Shown: one piece after another, positions 1 to 11,013 of the stretch
How the letters are laid out: the number at the start of each line of letters is the position of its first letter
Numbering within the stretch: the first letter of the stretch is position 1
NCBI GenBank assembly: GCA_025449115.1
Contig: JAHLKC010000097.1
Location: forward strand, 87,482 to 151,481
DNA: 64,000 bases
Reading direction: 5' to 3'
Origin: Chytridium lagenaria
Taxonomy: Eukaryota; Chytridiomycota; Chytridiomycetes; Chytridiales; Chytridiaceae
Made by a program: the position numbers and the translations under genes
Notes under the pieces: generated by a model
What the model saw: the letters and a program-made list of their open reading frames with translations, nothing else
Databases searched by the model: none
Told to the model about the DNA's origin: nothing

Positions 1-81
1 GAAAACCTCGTACAAAAGCAACGACAGTGTTTGTGCAATCCATCTTTCGAAATCTCCATACCCAAGCCCCAATATCCAAAC

Positions 82-1656
82 TTATACATCCGGCTGATCA
101 ATAACCCTCACCGGAACTTCACCTATCCTCTTTGCCTCATCCACAAATCTTCTCTCCTCCTCTCCACTCTTCTCCGACCCACTAATCTCCAGAACCCCAA
201 CATTGCTTTTAACTCTAACAACATGCGGATAACACGGTCTCAAAACCTCAAACTTGGTCACATGAAGTCGCAACGTCCGTACAGCATACGTGTGCATCAC
301 AAGCATGAGAACAAAACGCGTCACAGTTTCATCCGAAAACGTCTCTGAAAACACGAGATCGAGGTGAAGCACGTCAAGAGTCGACGTTCCCCATCTTTCA
401 ATCAAGGACGACGTTGACAGTCCCATCATGGTCACGGCGTCCGGGACAGCGATGTGGAGGTGCTTGAGTTGAGCGAAATTGAGGTATCGCCAGTCTGGCT
501 GGAATGGGAGTTGGAGCTTGATGGGTGATTGGATGACGGATGTGATGGCGTGGCGGAGGTCGGGGGGGAGTTGGAGAGGTGGATTTGGATCGCGTTCTCT
601 ATCGAGACCCAAGATGAGGGTGGTGATGGATTTGCACCTTGCTGCGAATTCCGCGATGGGGAGTAAAAAGTTTTCTGGGATGGGGATGGCGATGATGAGG
701 GTTGTTAGGTTGGGTCTTGCGTCTATCGTCGCGATGAACTGGGCGAGTTTTTCCCTTTTGTATTGGGAGTTATCTTCGCGAATGTAGCTTGGGCATACGA
801 GGTGGAAGGTTTGGAGGATAGGGCAGAGATGGAGAAGGGTTAGGGAGTTTAGGATGATGTAGACTGACACTGGGGTAGTGAATTTGAATGCCACGGAGGT
901 AAGGAATCCAAAGGCATCATTTGAGAATTGTAGCACTCCGCAGGTTTGGGTGAGGCGATGGAAGTTGGCCTTTGTGAGGCTCGTACAGTGTTGGAGGGGA
1001 GGAGTGAAGCTGTCAGCTTCTATTCGGACAGAGAAAGTCAAATCCACCACTGTGGATAACACTTCTTTCGTAAAGTACATATCCACCACAGTTCGGAGAT
1101 GTTCACAATGCACTTGCTTTTTTGCAATGGCTGTTCCGTCAATGTCTAGAGTGAGCTTACGCAAACGACGATGCACCGACGTAAACTGCAACGCCGCATG
1201 AAACCCTTGCAGAGTCCTTGGCCGACATATTAGCGCAAGATCTTCCAATTTACCCCCCCAAGGACATTCTAGCAAAGACATAAACACTCTGGTCAAGTCT
1301 CCCGGGGTTTTGTCATTCCGAAGCTCGAGAACTCGAAGACTTTTTAACTCTCCAACTGCCCGACCTAAAGCATAGAACCCATAGGAAGATGCAGGATCAA
1401 AGAAGACGAGCCGTAAAGTTGTGAGACGCTCGAGGGTGATGAAGTGTTTGAGGACTTGATCAATGAAGAGTGTTTGCGTTTGGAGATCTAGGGTGAGGGT
1501 TTTGAGAGAGCTGGCGGATTGAGTGAGGTTTTCGATCAGGTTGTTGCGGGCTTCTGGAGTCATTGAATGGGAAAGGATGATGTTTTGGGTGCCGGGGACT
1601 TGCGGTGGAAGCGCCTCGGTCCTGGATGGGGTCGGCATGATGGGAACCGCTATCAT
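82..1656 (-). CDS. Leucine-rich-repeat-like hypothetical protein
   Basis: An uninterrupted 524-codon frame with no visible intron. The product has many spaced leucine segments such as LKTLTLDLQ, LERLTTLRLVFF, LKSLRVLEL and LRKLTLDIDG, the irregular pattern of F-box-associated leucine-rich repeats, roughly residues 45-490. I see no convincing F-box at the N-terminus, no signal peptide and no membrane segment, so an intracellular protein-binding role is the most that can be inferred. A second Met at residue 7 is an equally good start. The neighbouring plus-strand gene at 2.6 kb does carry an F-box, so the two may belong to the same broad class of ubiquitin-ligase adaptors, but nothing in this protein proves that. 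The exact family is not recognised. Confidence 0.6.
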   Translation of the reverse strand: MIAVPIMPTPSRTEALPPQVPGTQNIILSHSMTPEARNNLIENLTQSASSLKTLTLDLQTQTLFIDQVLKHFITLERLTTLRLVFFDPASSYGFYALGRAVGELKSLRVLELRNDKTPGDLTRVFMSLLECPWGGKLEDLALICRPRTLQGFHAALQFTSVHRRLRKLTLDIDGTAIAKKQVHCEHLRTVVDMYFTKEVLSTVVDLTFSVRIEADSFTPPLQHCTSLTKANFHRLTQTCGVLQFSNDAFGFLTSVAFKFTTPVSVYIILNSLTLLHLCPILQTFHLVCPSYIREDNSQYKREKLAQFIATIDARPNLTTLIIAIPIPENFLLPIAEFAARCKSITTLILGLDRERDPNPPLQLPPDLRHAITSVIQSPIKLQLPFQPDWRYLNFAQLKHLHIAVPDAVTMMGLSTSSLIERWGTSTLDVLHLDLVFSETFSDETVTRFVLMLVMHTYAVRTLRLHVTKFEVLRPCYPHVVRVKSNVGVLEISGSEKSGEEERRFVDEAKRIGEVPVRVIDQPDV

Positions 1657-2574
1657 TGAAGTTTAGCGAAATTGTCATCTTACTCACTGACAATTCTGTA
1701 GATCACCAATCCACCAGCCCACATCTAAGCGAGGCCTTCCTCATGTCGGGTTTTGGAGGCAGGACCCTTCGCAGGATAGAATTTCTAGAAGCCCACATAT
1801 CGATTTCTCACAATTGTAATTATGAGTCCGTCCTGATTCTGCAAGAGGCTCGTGCTGTGCTATAGGGTGTTATTTGACGTGTCCGTTGACCCATCACTTT
1901 TAACATATTCCAGTTGCTGGAACCCTTCTCCGACTGCATCCGCTTCATATAAAGATACAATTTAATATCTCCGCGTCATATAGAGATCAGTCCTGATGTT
2001 AAGAGTATAGCAATGATCAATCTATAATTGTAGCCTGGTTTTTACCGCGTATTGCAAAAGCCTCACTTTGTTGATAGTTTACACCATATCAGAGTATCTC
2101 GCGAGTGCGGATTTCTCCATAAACTTCAACGTTCATCATCTTAAATATACCCTTGCTGTTCCTTGCATATTACTCTGGTTTCATTTGTAGATATGAACCA
2201 GTGCATCAAACCTAAGACCTAGCTATCAGCGTCACTCGATCCGACTATGTAGGCCGATTATATCAATACATACCCGAAACTGATCTGGACCTCAACATTA
2301 TGTATTTACGAATCGATTTAAATTAACGCCTCACGTGTCTATATATATTTACATTGCGTTAAGTGCGTTGTCCTAAAAATATTTTACTAACACACTGTCC
2401 CTCATAAACAAATCTGAAACTCCGCAACGACAGCTCGTTATTGGCCCAATCACAGAGCCTTTTTTATAAAGAAAAGGTCATAGCACGTGATATGGTGTGA
2501 AGCTGTTTTCCGTGTCTCGTGCCAACGGATCGTATAAAGTGGGCTTCTGGCTTACCTTCAGCTGAGATGTAACG
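1657..2574. other. Intergenic, no gene seen
   Basis: About 0.9 kb of AT-rich sequence with short frames only. It must hold the promoters of the two divergent flanking genes, but I see no clear TATA box or repeat. Confidence 0.5.
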
Positions 2575-3581
2575 ATGCATGGTCGAATGAAGATGCTTAC
2601 ACTACCGATATCACCAAAGTTCGACGGAGGACTTATGGAGTTGAAGGAGTTTATTCCGTATACAAAGACGTTGGACACTAGATCTGTTATCATAGGCCGT
2701 AAAGGTCTGTGTACATATATATGGCATCAATTTTCTATACTAACAAATCATTTAAAATCAGATTTCCTCACCACCCTTCCGCCAGAGCTCGTCCTTTCTA
2801 TCGCAGTCCACCTCCACCCCAACCAAATCCTCACCCTCCTCACCGTCTCCAAAAGAACCCAGACCTGGCGTCCCCTCCTCACCTCATTCACATTTGCCCA
2901 CTCCAACCTTACCCATATCCGTCTCCTCCCCAATTTCACCGAATGTGACCTCAACCTCGATATCCTCGGTCCATCGTACCTCGCTGCAACCTTATACCAT
3001 CATGGCTCGTCATCGTATTTCGCCATGTACTGCCTAGAGAAGGAAAAATCGTGTAGGGTATTTCTACCATGTGAACGACATTGCGGGAAACTCAAAAAGG
3101 CTTACGAATACTTGATTGAAAAGTTTGGGAGTGAAACTATGAGACGGGTATGGAATGTGAAGAGTTGGGAAATCCCGCAACTGGCGCGTCTCAATCTCCC
3201 AACCTTTCTCAACGACGTTTTAAACGATTTCGCTGCTCAACCTGAATCCACCCTCTGCAAACTCGACATCACCGACGCTTTCCACATTGCATGCGCATAC
3301 GGGTTCACAGAAATCGTGAAACGGTTGTTGAACCATCGACTTTTAACCCCGATTTATAGACATCTTGAGACAGCGTGTCTGGGAAAGAGGGTGGATATCG
3401 TGGAGATGCTGTTGAGGGATGGAGAGTTGATCCGGCGTGTAATGGGAATTACCTGTTGAGAATGGCTTTTGTGAGAGGGGATGATGGCGTTGTTGGTGTT
3501 ATGAAGGGAGATAAGAGAGTTGCGGCAGATTTGAAATTTGAATTGGGGTATGGAGACATGAAGGAGACTTTTGGCGGATGA
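2575..3581 (+). CDS. F-box and ankyrin-repeat protein (apparent frameshift near the 3' end)
   Basis: The frame from 2575 contains an F-box-like segment (FLTTLPPELVLSIAVHL) followed by ankyrin-like units (DAFHIACAYGFTEIVKRLL, then LETACLGKRVDIVEMLL). Such proteins are usually SCF ubiquitin-ligase substrate adaptors. Bases 2705-2761 (57 bp, starting GT and ending AAAATCAG) look like an intron that is a multiple of three and lacks stops; removing it joins GRK to DFLTTLPPEL cleanly. Around 3430 the ankyrin frame is lost and continues in another frame (NGNYLLRMAFVRGDDGVVGV) to a stop at 3581, so one base has probably been lost or gained there. The start is uncertain; the N-terminal 40 residues match nothing I know. 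Confidence 0.55.
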
Positions 3582-4109
3582 CTTAAAACGTTGAAAACAT
3601 ATATGTATATAGCTAGCTGCGTGTAAATAAAGTGTTGGTTTGATTTTTACAAGATTATACATCAGTTGGTGTAAGATTTATTCATTGTCTTATGGAATGA
3701 TGCGCATACTGTTATAGCCTATACTCCACATCCCCATCATGGTTGAAAGTAACATTCGCGTTTCACCTTTTTACCGTGGAGCTTTGTCTTGTTTCAAGTA
3801 TTAACTAAATATTTTCTTCCTTCCAAAATAAGCAAATGACATAGTGAAGAGCCGCGGTGACATAACGGGGTAAGAATTCTGTAAACCACGTTTCGTAGCC
3901 AAAAAAATTATCGATACACATCCTCTTTTCATACATCTAAAATAAAGTTTCTCGGACAAAAAGGTCTGTTTTTCCGAAAAATACGAAAACCGTTTATAGG
4001 ATACCAGAAAGGAAAGAAAAAAAAAAAGCCAAAGGTATATAAAAGGGCCGAAGAAATGCTCGCTGCCCCAAAATACAACGTTCATACACATTTAGATACT
4101 CACAACGCC
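3582..4109. other. Intergenic, upstream of lipase 1
   Basis: AT-rich sequence with no gene. It carries the promoter of the secreted lipase at 4110, including a TATA box listed separately. Confidence 0.5.
4036..4045 (+). promoter_or_regulatory. TATA box of lipase 1
   Basis: The string TATATAAAAG lies about 70 bp upstream of the chosen ATG at 4110, in a normal position for a fungal TATA box. Confidence 0.5.
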
Positions 4110-5139
4110 ATGCGTCTCTCCATCATTCTCCTCAACTCTTGGCTGCTAACGCCTTTGCTGCAGCGGTTCCCGCTACTACGGGACCCACCCGTGTCTCTGA
4201 TGCAGAAGTTGCAGAGCTCAGAGAGCTCGCTCAACTCTCCCGTCTATCCTACTGCAGTAAGTCCCTCCTTTTATGCCTTAGTTCCTTCCAACTTAAATCT
4301 TACAATAATTCCCCCAGACGCCCAACTCGCAGTCAACGGCTTCAACTGCAACATCTGCGACGGTCCCGTCCAACGTCTCACCAAATATGATCAAATCAAC
4401 TCCTCCGACAACGGCGCAACTCAAGCGTATGTTGCCGTCGACGAATCAAAAAAAACCATCTACCTTTCTGTTCGTGGGGCTTCGGAAACTTCCAACTGGA
4501 TCGACGGTATCACCTTCCCCCGTACTCGTCTCCGACTCCCCAACGTCCCATCCGACGTCTCCATGCACAGAGGCTTCCAAGACGCCTACGAATCCAACGA
4601 CGTCAAAAAACTCATCACCACCAAAATCGGTAACCTCGTCAAAGAACATCCATCGTTTGCTGTTTCCGTCATTGGTCATTCTTACGGTGGGGGGATCGCT
4701 ACACTCGCAGCAGCGGATATTGTCGCCTCAAACATCACAAACTGGCGATAAAGTCTCCCTTCTCACCATCGGTACCCCGCGTCTCGGAAACTATGAGTTT
4801 GCGCGATACCTCGAAAAACTCCTCGGCAATGTTCGACGCATCACACACTCATATGATCTCATTACACGTCTCCCTGGACGCGCTTTCGGGTTCCGTCATC
4901 CCAGTAAAGAGATGTTTATTGATATCGATGGAAAGCAGATGTTGCAGTGTACGGACATGAACGAGGATGAAGATGAGAGTTTGAGCTGCAACAACAAGTA
5001 TCCTGTGACAAAGTTGGGTATGACGCCTCACACCAGTTTCTTTGATCATACTGATGAGACGTCGTGTAAACCGGTGAATGCGTCGGCGCCGATCAAAGTT
5101 GGGTTCTTGAGGTTCGAATTGATCACCTTCAGGCCTTGA
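4110..5139 (+). CDS. Secreted class 3 (fungal-type) lipase, paralogue 1
   Basis: An alpha/beta-hydrolase of the lipase class 3 family, predicted to hydrolyse acylglycerols outside the cell. The start at 4110 gives a hydrophobic leader (MRLSIILL). An intron occupies about 4255-4319 (TACTGCA|GTAAGT to CCCCCAG); paralogues 2 and 3 have an intron at the same codon position. The nucleophile elbow is GHSYGGG, the acid is likely the Asp of SYDLITRLP, and the His lies in MTPHTSFFDH. A CNIC pair conserved in all three paralogues may form a disulphide. Two apparent indels interrupt the frame: one after the leader near 4135 and one near 4735, after which the product continues as GDKVSLLTIGTPRLGN. It is tail-to-tail with a LysM-CAP gene. 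Confidence 0.8.
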
Positions 5140-5507
5140 AAGTTTGTAGTTTTTCGAGCACTATTTATTTAATACAAAGTACATCTTTTCTTTGTCTTTC
5201 GACATCTATAAAAAAAATATCCTGATGCATTTATAACCTAAGTTTACAACACAATCATGTATTCTGAAACCTATCATCAATCCTCTGAATACATGATCAT
5301 TCAAAGGGCTGTAAATGAGATAGAAAGAATGACGTAAACAGACACAATTAGATCCACAATATAGGCTATGAAGCAAAAGCGGAACTCAATATTTGAACAG
5401 TACAAGTATACATAAGAATCTCTATAAATGGAACCAAAAAAGGAAACAGCACATGTGGAATAAAAGATAAAAAAGACAAACTATGTGATTGATTTCGTAA
5501 AGTCAAA
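5140..5507. other. Intergenic between convergent genes
   Basis: AT-rich spacer of about 370 bp between the 3' ends of lipase 1 and LysM-CAP 1. No gene seen; it should hold both 3' ends. Confidence 0.5.
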
Positions 5508-7092
5508 TTAAAATGTCGGGGAGTATCCTACACCGATAAAGTTTCCAATAGGATCGTATCGGCCTGTAGGGAAAAAATATTTACCGTTAATCTCACTTTC
5601 AACAAATTCAACACAAAACATGACGATAAAGCAAGCAGCAGGAACCAAAAAAGAAAAACAAAGAAGGTACACTTACAAACAATTGATCTACAATCATAAG
5701 CCTGCGAATAAACCATCGCACACCCCACATTCTTAACCGTACTCCAAGACAACTGACTAGCATGATTATAATTATCTCCATTAAATCCTTCTCCAATCCA
5801 TCCCCCCGTCGCACCCGTACACCAACCGTCCTCTCCATACCCTCTCGTCGCAGCAAGATTCTCACCCTGTCTACCTCCATGATCAATATCACAGTTCCGG
5901 TCTGCAAGCGATTGCGCGATGTCACGAGCAGAGGCGACGAGGTTCTCGTCCCATGACAAAAGATAGCTGGCGTCGTTACCGTAGATCCGCATGCGGTGGG
6001 CGTTGTGGTAGGCGAGACAGGCGCCTGCTTCACCGGGGGAAGAAGGGGCCGTGGGGACTTGTGGGGTGTCAGGAGAGGGGGTGGGAGCTTCTGCTGGGGT
6101 GGAAGTTGGGGTGGGGTTCTCAGTGGATGAAGGGGAGTTTACTATGTTAGTCGTAGACATTGTGTTTGTTCCAGACGTTGGGGAGGCCGGGGAGGTGGTT
6201 TGGTTAAAGAACTTGCTGGTGCTGGAGACGCAGACGCTGGAACCAATGTTGTCTGTGAGCTTTGTGCAGGTGAGATTTGCGTTGAGCTCGAAAAGGACTT
6301 GAGGACGGAGGTTTGCGTCTTCGGCGATATGATCACATGTGGAGTTTCGGGAAATTGAGACGGTTTTGTTGCAATCAGCTACTGGGATTGGGATAGATCC
6401 ACGGGGGATCACTGGGTCCTTGTATTTCTCAGCATTCAAGGTGGATTTCACGCAAACATCGGTGCCGGCTGTTACGTTTCCTTTAAAACACTCGAGGGTA
6501 GGGTTGATTTTAACGAGATAGACGAGGGAGTAGACGTTGTTGATGTCCTTGATCCTGATGCAGTTTTCGGAACCCGTTGTTGTAAAGTTTTGGGTGCATG
6601 TGAAGGTTGCGTTGTCGCTTGCACCAGATTGTTGGGTGCTGATTTGATCAATGGCGTTGGAGATTGGGGAGTCGATGGTTTTGGAGAGACAGAGGATATC
6701 GTTTTTCTTGATGCGAAGACAGTCCAATCCAGGGTTATTGGAGGTGAGGAGTTTTTCATCCTGATGTTGAATGAAATGGAGATGCAAGTTGGAGGGATAT
6801 GAGGTGGATAGGTTGCAGTGAGATTAGAATAAGGATCATCTAAATAACATGATATCAAAAATGGGCCTACCGTTCCAAGAGCAACCGCAATACTCCCACA
6901 GGTATCCCCTTGCTTCACCTGCCACCTCCACGGACACTCATTCACAACCTTCACCTGAGCATCAGTGAGAGACGGATTCAAATGTCTCAAATAACGTCCT
7001 TTCCCACTCTGCTTTGACAGCGGACTCAAAGCCCCTTCCACGCATCCCACCACAACTGCCATCACCACCAACGCAACAAGGTATCTCGCCAT
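5508..7092 (-). CDS. Secreted LysM-CAP protein, paralogue 1 (intact)
   Basis: Three exons (7092-6871, 6760-5677, 5563-5508) with clean GT-AG introns give 453 residues with no frameshift. A signal peptide ends near residue 20. Three LysM-like domains follow at about 53-101 (WQVKQGDTCGSIAVALGT), 126-169 (NVYSLVYLVKINPTLEC) and 203-251 (ADCNKTVSISRNSTCDHIAE). A Ser/Thr/Pro linker spans about 252-320 and a CAP (SCP/PR-1) domain about 321-453. The CAP signature is complete: HNAHR, DHGGRQGENL, WIGE, NHASQLSW, VGCA and CRYDPIGN, so the His-Glu-Glu-His cavity residues are present. LysM domains bind chitin or related glycans; CAP domains of fungi bind sterols or lipids. The protein is presumably wall-associated or secreted. 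The fusion is unusual; the function is not established. Confidence 0.85.
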
Positions 7093-8175
7093 CTTATTTC
7101 TCTATCTATACTCTATGTAAAAAATCTATTGGGAATGACAGTCGCCCAGGAGACGAATAAGTTGCCTCTTTTTCTTTTTCTTTGATTTTTTTTTTATTCT
7201 TTTTTTTTTGGTTTTCGTGAATTTTGCATGTTGTGCAGTACCCAGTCTTTGATGACACCTCTAGAATCACAGTGGTTCGATCTGCGTTCAACCCTGAAGG
7301 GCAGCGTGAGGCACACCCGACTCTAGGGGTTGTCCCGAATGATGCCCTCAGGTCTCAGACTCCTGCACTTCTGGTCGTCAAGCCAAAAAGCCGACAGCAT
7401 TATCTAGAAAGCTGTATGGGTGTTAAAAAAAGTATTTCAAAGTAATTTACTTAACAACGAGACCTTGAATAGCGCCTTCAGCTGCAGCAGTCACCAGGAA
7501 AACTATCTGATCGATATGTGAACATTTACACGAACCATTTTTTTGATAAGTCAGAATGAAGAGCACAGATACGATCAGGAGTAGAGCCATACAGCTTGCT
7601 GAAAGTGAGTGCTTACTGATCGAATTATATTGGATCCTCCAGGAGTGAACATTAAAAAGTCCTTGCATTATAATTGTACCATGATGGGCCAGCCTCCAAA
7701 GAGTGTCGAACGTTTGCTCGTCCCAATCTAACAGAGAGTTGAAAGTGTGGTAGCAGCTGAGATACATCGTTCAAACCTTGCTGTCTCTTATCATCATTGC
7801 TCGCGAGAGACTGCCAGTTTGCTCCCGCCTTGAAAGAGATCAATACAACACACACATTTCAAATAAGCATCCCACACTTTTTACAAAAACTGCGACACTG
7901 CAGTACCTTTTGTATTTTCTGTAACGCACATATATCGAAGCTGATTTTAAGGAGACGTTGCTATTATACCGATATAAGCAAGCATACCTCGCTAACCTTT
8001 TTTAAACTGGCATGGATGATATCTCGGGGTTGAGCGTTGACAAAATAAGGAACAAAAAGGTGACTTCCGCAAATGTTGATATTTATTCGAGTTTTAAAGT
8101 GCCAATAAAAAACAAAAACCAATACGGGAAAGAATATACATTGAAATGACATAAAGAGGGATGATAAACAAAAAA
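7093..8175. other. Intergenic region, no supported gene
   Basis: About 1.1 kb upstream of LysM-CAP 1. Short minus-strand frames between 7447 and 7855 have an ankyrin-like flavour but are broken and unsupported. A poly-T/A tract lies at 7175-7210. Nothing else recognised. Confidence 0.4.
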
Positions 8176-8740
8176 TCAGAAAAGAGCCGCGGTCACCATC
8201 ATGGCTAAGACGGTCAGTATAACCCCACTTGCGAACCGCGGGGCTGCGTTCACAATAAGGTCTGGTGATGCGGTTTTTGGGGTGATGGGAGGAGGTGAAG
8301 ATACGTTGGTGTATGCGGGGGATGCGGTCTCTGTTGTGGCGGCGGGTGGTGCGGATGATGAGGCAGTATATGTTGTGATCGTTGTGACTGTGGCGGTGAG
8401 GAGTGTTGTGGGCGACGAGGCGATTGACGATTCACTTGATGAAGCAATAAAGGATGGTGAAGCGATGGAGGATGGTGATGGATTTATGGTTGATGTCGGG
8501 TTGTATGCGGATGAAAAAGGAACTGTGGGTATGGATGTTGAAAGACTTGCGGGTGCTGTGGAGGATACAACCGGGACATCTTGTTTCGGGAATCTAGCGT
8601 CATTGGTGCCCACCCATTCCAAAGCCTGACCAAAGAACTATTTGAGTACACAGAGAAAAGATAATGTAGATTCTTACGGATACGCCTTGAAGGAGGAACG
8701 ATGGAGCGACGAGGACGAGGAGGAATGGGATGACGGCCAT
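8176..8740 (-). CDS. Ser/Thr-rich GPI-anchored-type surface protein
   Basis: Two exons (8740-8678 and 8625-8176), joined by a 52-bp intron that begins GTAAGA and ends GGTCAG, give 170 residues. Exon 1 supplies the signal peptide (MAVIPFLLVLVAPSFLLQG). The body is dominated by Ser, Thr, Ala and Pro, typical of heavily O-mannosylated wall proteins. The C-terminus is a hydrophobic stretch (ASGVILTVLAMMVTAALF) suited to GPI-anchor attachment. There is no recognised catalytic domain. A start at 8791 is also open but would put 17 charged residues before the leader. It is the first of a run of minus-strand wall-protein genes. Confidence 0.65.
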
Positions 8741-9220
8741 CTTTTTTTTGTTGATGGCTTTGAAGAGGGGGACGTGATGAAGTAAGGCCAAGAATGGGTA
8801 AGGTTTTGATTTGGTGACAATAACGATTTTTCATTGGTGCTTGTTGTGATTTCCATTAATTGGATTTGACGCCCTTCAAGAGAAAACGATGACAACTCAG
8901 ACGTCGTGGTTTCATGATGCCTTCAACACAAAATGACGACAGAGTTACGGACGTATTCAGTCGTTACGGGACTACGGTAACGAAGAAGAAGACGTTCAGG
9001 AGGCGTTTTGATGATTCATTGACTTACAAGTCAATTCACGTAACAGAGTAGATTCTACCAGCTACATACCATTCACTCAAGCAATAAGTTTAACATAAAA
9101 AACACGAAAGCTTCCCAATAAGTATTCGTCAACGCAACCATTTTATTCAAAACCGCGAGGCAAAATCATCCTCAACGTTTATATACAACAAAGAAAAAGA
9201 GCAGCCGATCAATAAACGCT
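8741..9220. other. Intergenic, no gene seen
   Basis: About 480 bp between two minus-strand wall-protein genes. Short shadow frames only. Confidence 0.5.
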
Positions 9221-9766
9221 TTAAACAACCACCACCATCACTCCCAACACCCCAACAATACCCCCAGCAACCCATCCAACCCTCCCAGCCCCACTTTGCA
9301 CAAGATTCGCAACGGTTGACTTGACACCACCCACCGCCGTCGTCGCAGGTAGCCCATACGCAGGTGTCTCCACAGGCGTCACCGCAACATTCGCAACAGC
9401 AACACTAGGTTCAGCCGGTTTCGCGTACCCAGGTTTGCCATAGCTATCATACGCTGCAGTTGTAGCGGCGACGGCTGCGACGGCTACAGATGGTGTTGGG
9501 TCTTTGTTGTATTCAACGGGAGTGGAGACGGCCGCGGTGATCACGGGGGCGACCTCGATAACGGGCTTGCCGTATTCCGTGGTAGGGGGTTTGGCGTACG
9601 AGGAGACGGGGATGGCTGCGGCGTCTGAGATGGGTTCGACGGCGAGAGAAATTGGGGCGGCGTCGTCGACGGGAGGCTTGTTGTAGTCATTACCGTCGTG
9701 GCCGTATTGGGCGAGGACGGAGGAAGCGAGGAGGGTGATGGTGAGGAGGGTTTGAGTGAGTTGCAT
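9221..9766 (-). CDS. Secreted YG-rich GPI-type wall protein, family member A
   Basis: A single 181-codon exon. The signal peptide is MQLTQTLLTITLLASSVLA. The mature part has repeated Lys-Pro and Tyr-Gly motifs (SYAKPPTTEYGKP, YDSYGKPGYAKP) separated by Ala/Val/Thr-rich runs, then NLVQSGAGRVG and a hydrophobic tail ending in VVVV. The NLVQSGA element and hydrophobic end recur in the gene ending at 11014 and, in modified form (NLYQSGA), in the one ending at 15898, so these form one paralogous family. No enzymatic domain. A structural or adhesive surface role is inference. Confidence 0.7.
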   Translation of the reverse strand: MQLTQTLLTITLLASSVLAQYGHDGNDYNKPPVDDAAPISLAVEPISDAAAIPVSSYAKPPTTEYGKPVIEVAPVITAAVSTPVEYNKDPTPSVAVAAVAATTAAYDSYGKPGYAKPAEPSVAVANVAVTPVETPAYGLPATTAVGGVKSTVANLVQSGAGRVGWVAGGIVGVLGVMVVVV

Positions 9767-9837
9767 GATGGATATTGGAGTCTAGAATAAGTTTTTTTAT
9801 TCGGTGAACGTAGGTGGAGAGCAGGGGATGTTGTAGG

Positions 9838-9845
9838 TTTTTATA
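9838..9845 (-). promoter_or_regulatory. TATA box of wall-protein family member A
   Basis: On the minus strand this reads TATAAAAA, about 72 bp upstream of the ATG at 9766. Confidence 0.45.
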
Positions 9846-10580
9846 GAAATAAGAATAAGTTTTGTTGACAGATTTTTTGTTTTACGCCTCGAGATTGTGT
9901 TGATTGTCACCGTCTATCACTGGTCCCCAATGTTATTATTTATAATCGTTCTTTTCCCAATGATCTTGCGTAAACAGAAGTCTTGGTGTTTTTTTTATTG
10001 ATTCTCGTTTTCATTGGGGGTAGTATAGGTTTTGAACATGAAACATGGAGGTTCGTGTTGCGGTTCGTTTCAGATTTTTTAGCGGACGTAAAGTTTGTAC
10101 AAAAAGTGGTAGTATGGCGGATTTGTGAGGCTATTATGACGATGTGGTTTTATTGAAGTGGTTTATTGTGTTGTTCATACCCCCCCCCCCCAGCTCGTGG
10201 CCTCTATTAGTCATACTTATTAGTCGTTCACTTTAGAAAGGTAGTGCGGGAATTAATTGTGAAGGGAGGGGGGAGGGGGGTCGGCCCTCATGGTCCATAA
10301 CGGCGAATTACTGCGGTTCACTTTCTTTTTTCTCGTTTTAAGTGAAAAGAATTGGGATAAACAAGTTCAGTGTATAACGAAAGTCATAAAACATTACGTT
10401 AAGGGAAGAACACCCCACGGTGGTAGCCCTTTCTTTTTAAAAAAAAAAACGGTCAGTGTCTTGGACGTATTCAAAGTTTTTAAGTGACGATATTAGTGAC
10501 GCCAATTCTTGAGTTTGGTTATTTACGTGAAAGTGTTGGGCTTATTTAATTGGCATTATGATATATTTCCAAAATTGGTT

Positions 10581-10760
10581 TGCGCCAGCTGGATGCGGCT
10601 TCCGTTGGGTTCTTTGTGTGAGAAAAGGGATTTAGTCCTGGCGCTGGACGCGGCTTCCGTTGGGTTCTTTGTGTGAGAAAAGGGATTTAGTCCAATGAGG
10701 CATGTGGACGACATTGGTTTAGTCCAATGCATGAGGCATGTGGACGACATTGGTTTAGTC
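10581..10760. repeat. Two adjacent two-copy tandem repeats
   Basis: A unit of about 55 bp containing GCGGCTTCCGTTGGG starts near 10585 and repeats near 10640. It is followed by a 36-bp unit containing GAGGCATGTGGACGACATTG at 10695 and 10731. The copies are nearly identical, so the duplications are recent. Confidence 0.8.
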
Positions 10761-11013
10761 GTTATCTGTGCTCTGTTAAAGTTTTTCCAAAGATGCAAAG
10801 AGCAGGATAGTCTAATTAGAAGTATACAGTAGGCTCCTAGTTTTGAATACCGTAGCAATATTTTATTTTTCGTATCAAACGAGGAAAGAACCGAGAATAA
10901 GGACATAGACGTATAAAACGAAACGTTTGAAAAAGATAAAGATAACCAAGTCTTTACGACATAGAAAGAAACGGCCCTGAAATCAAAAGGAAAACAAAAC
11001 AGTAAAGACGGTT

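Larger units (their letters stand above)
9767..11013. other. Intergenic with tandem repeats and a poly-C run
   Basis: About 1.25 kb. A run of 12 C bases lies at 10180-10191, and a T/A-rich tract at 10432-10450. The tandem repeats at 10581-10760 are listed separately. The 153-codon minus-strand frame at 10556-11017 runs through those repeats and is not considered a gene. Confidence 0.5.

Noticed and set aside
7447..7855. Possible ankyrin-like remnant on the minus strand
   Set aside because: Fragments resemble ankyrin units only loosely and are broken in several frames; I could not align a complete repeat.
8201..8629. 142-codon plus-strand frame opposite the Ser/Thr-rich GPI-type gene
   Set aside because: It is the antisense shadow of a compositionally biased gene whose minus strand has a leader, an intron and a GPI-type tail.
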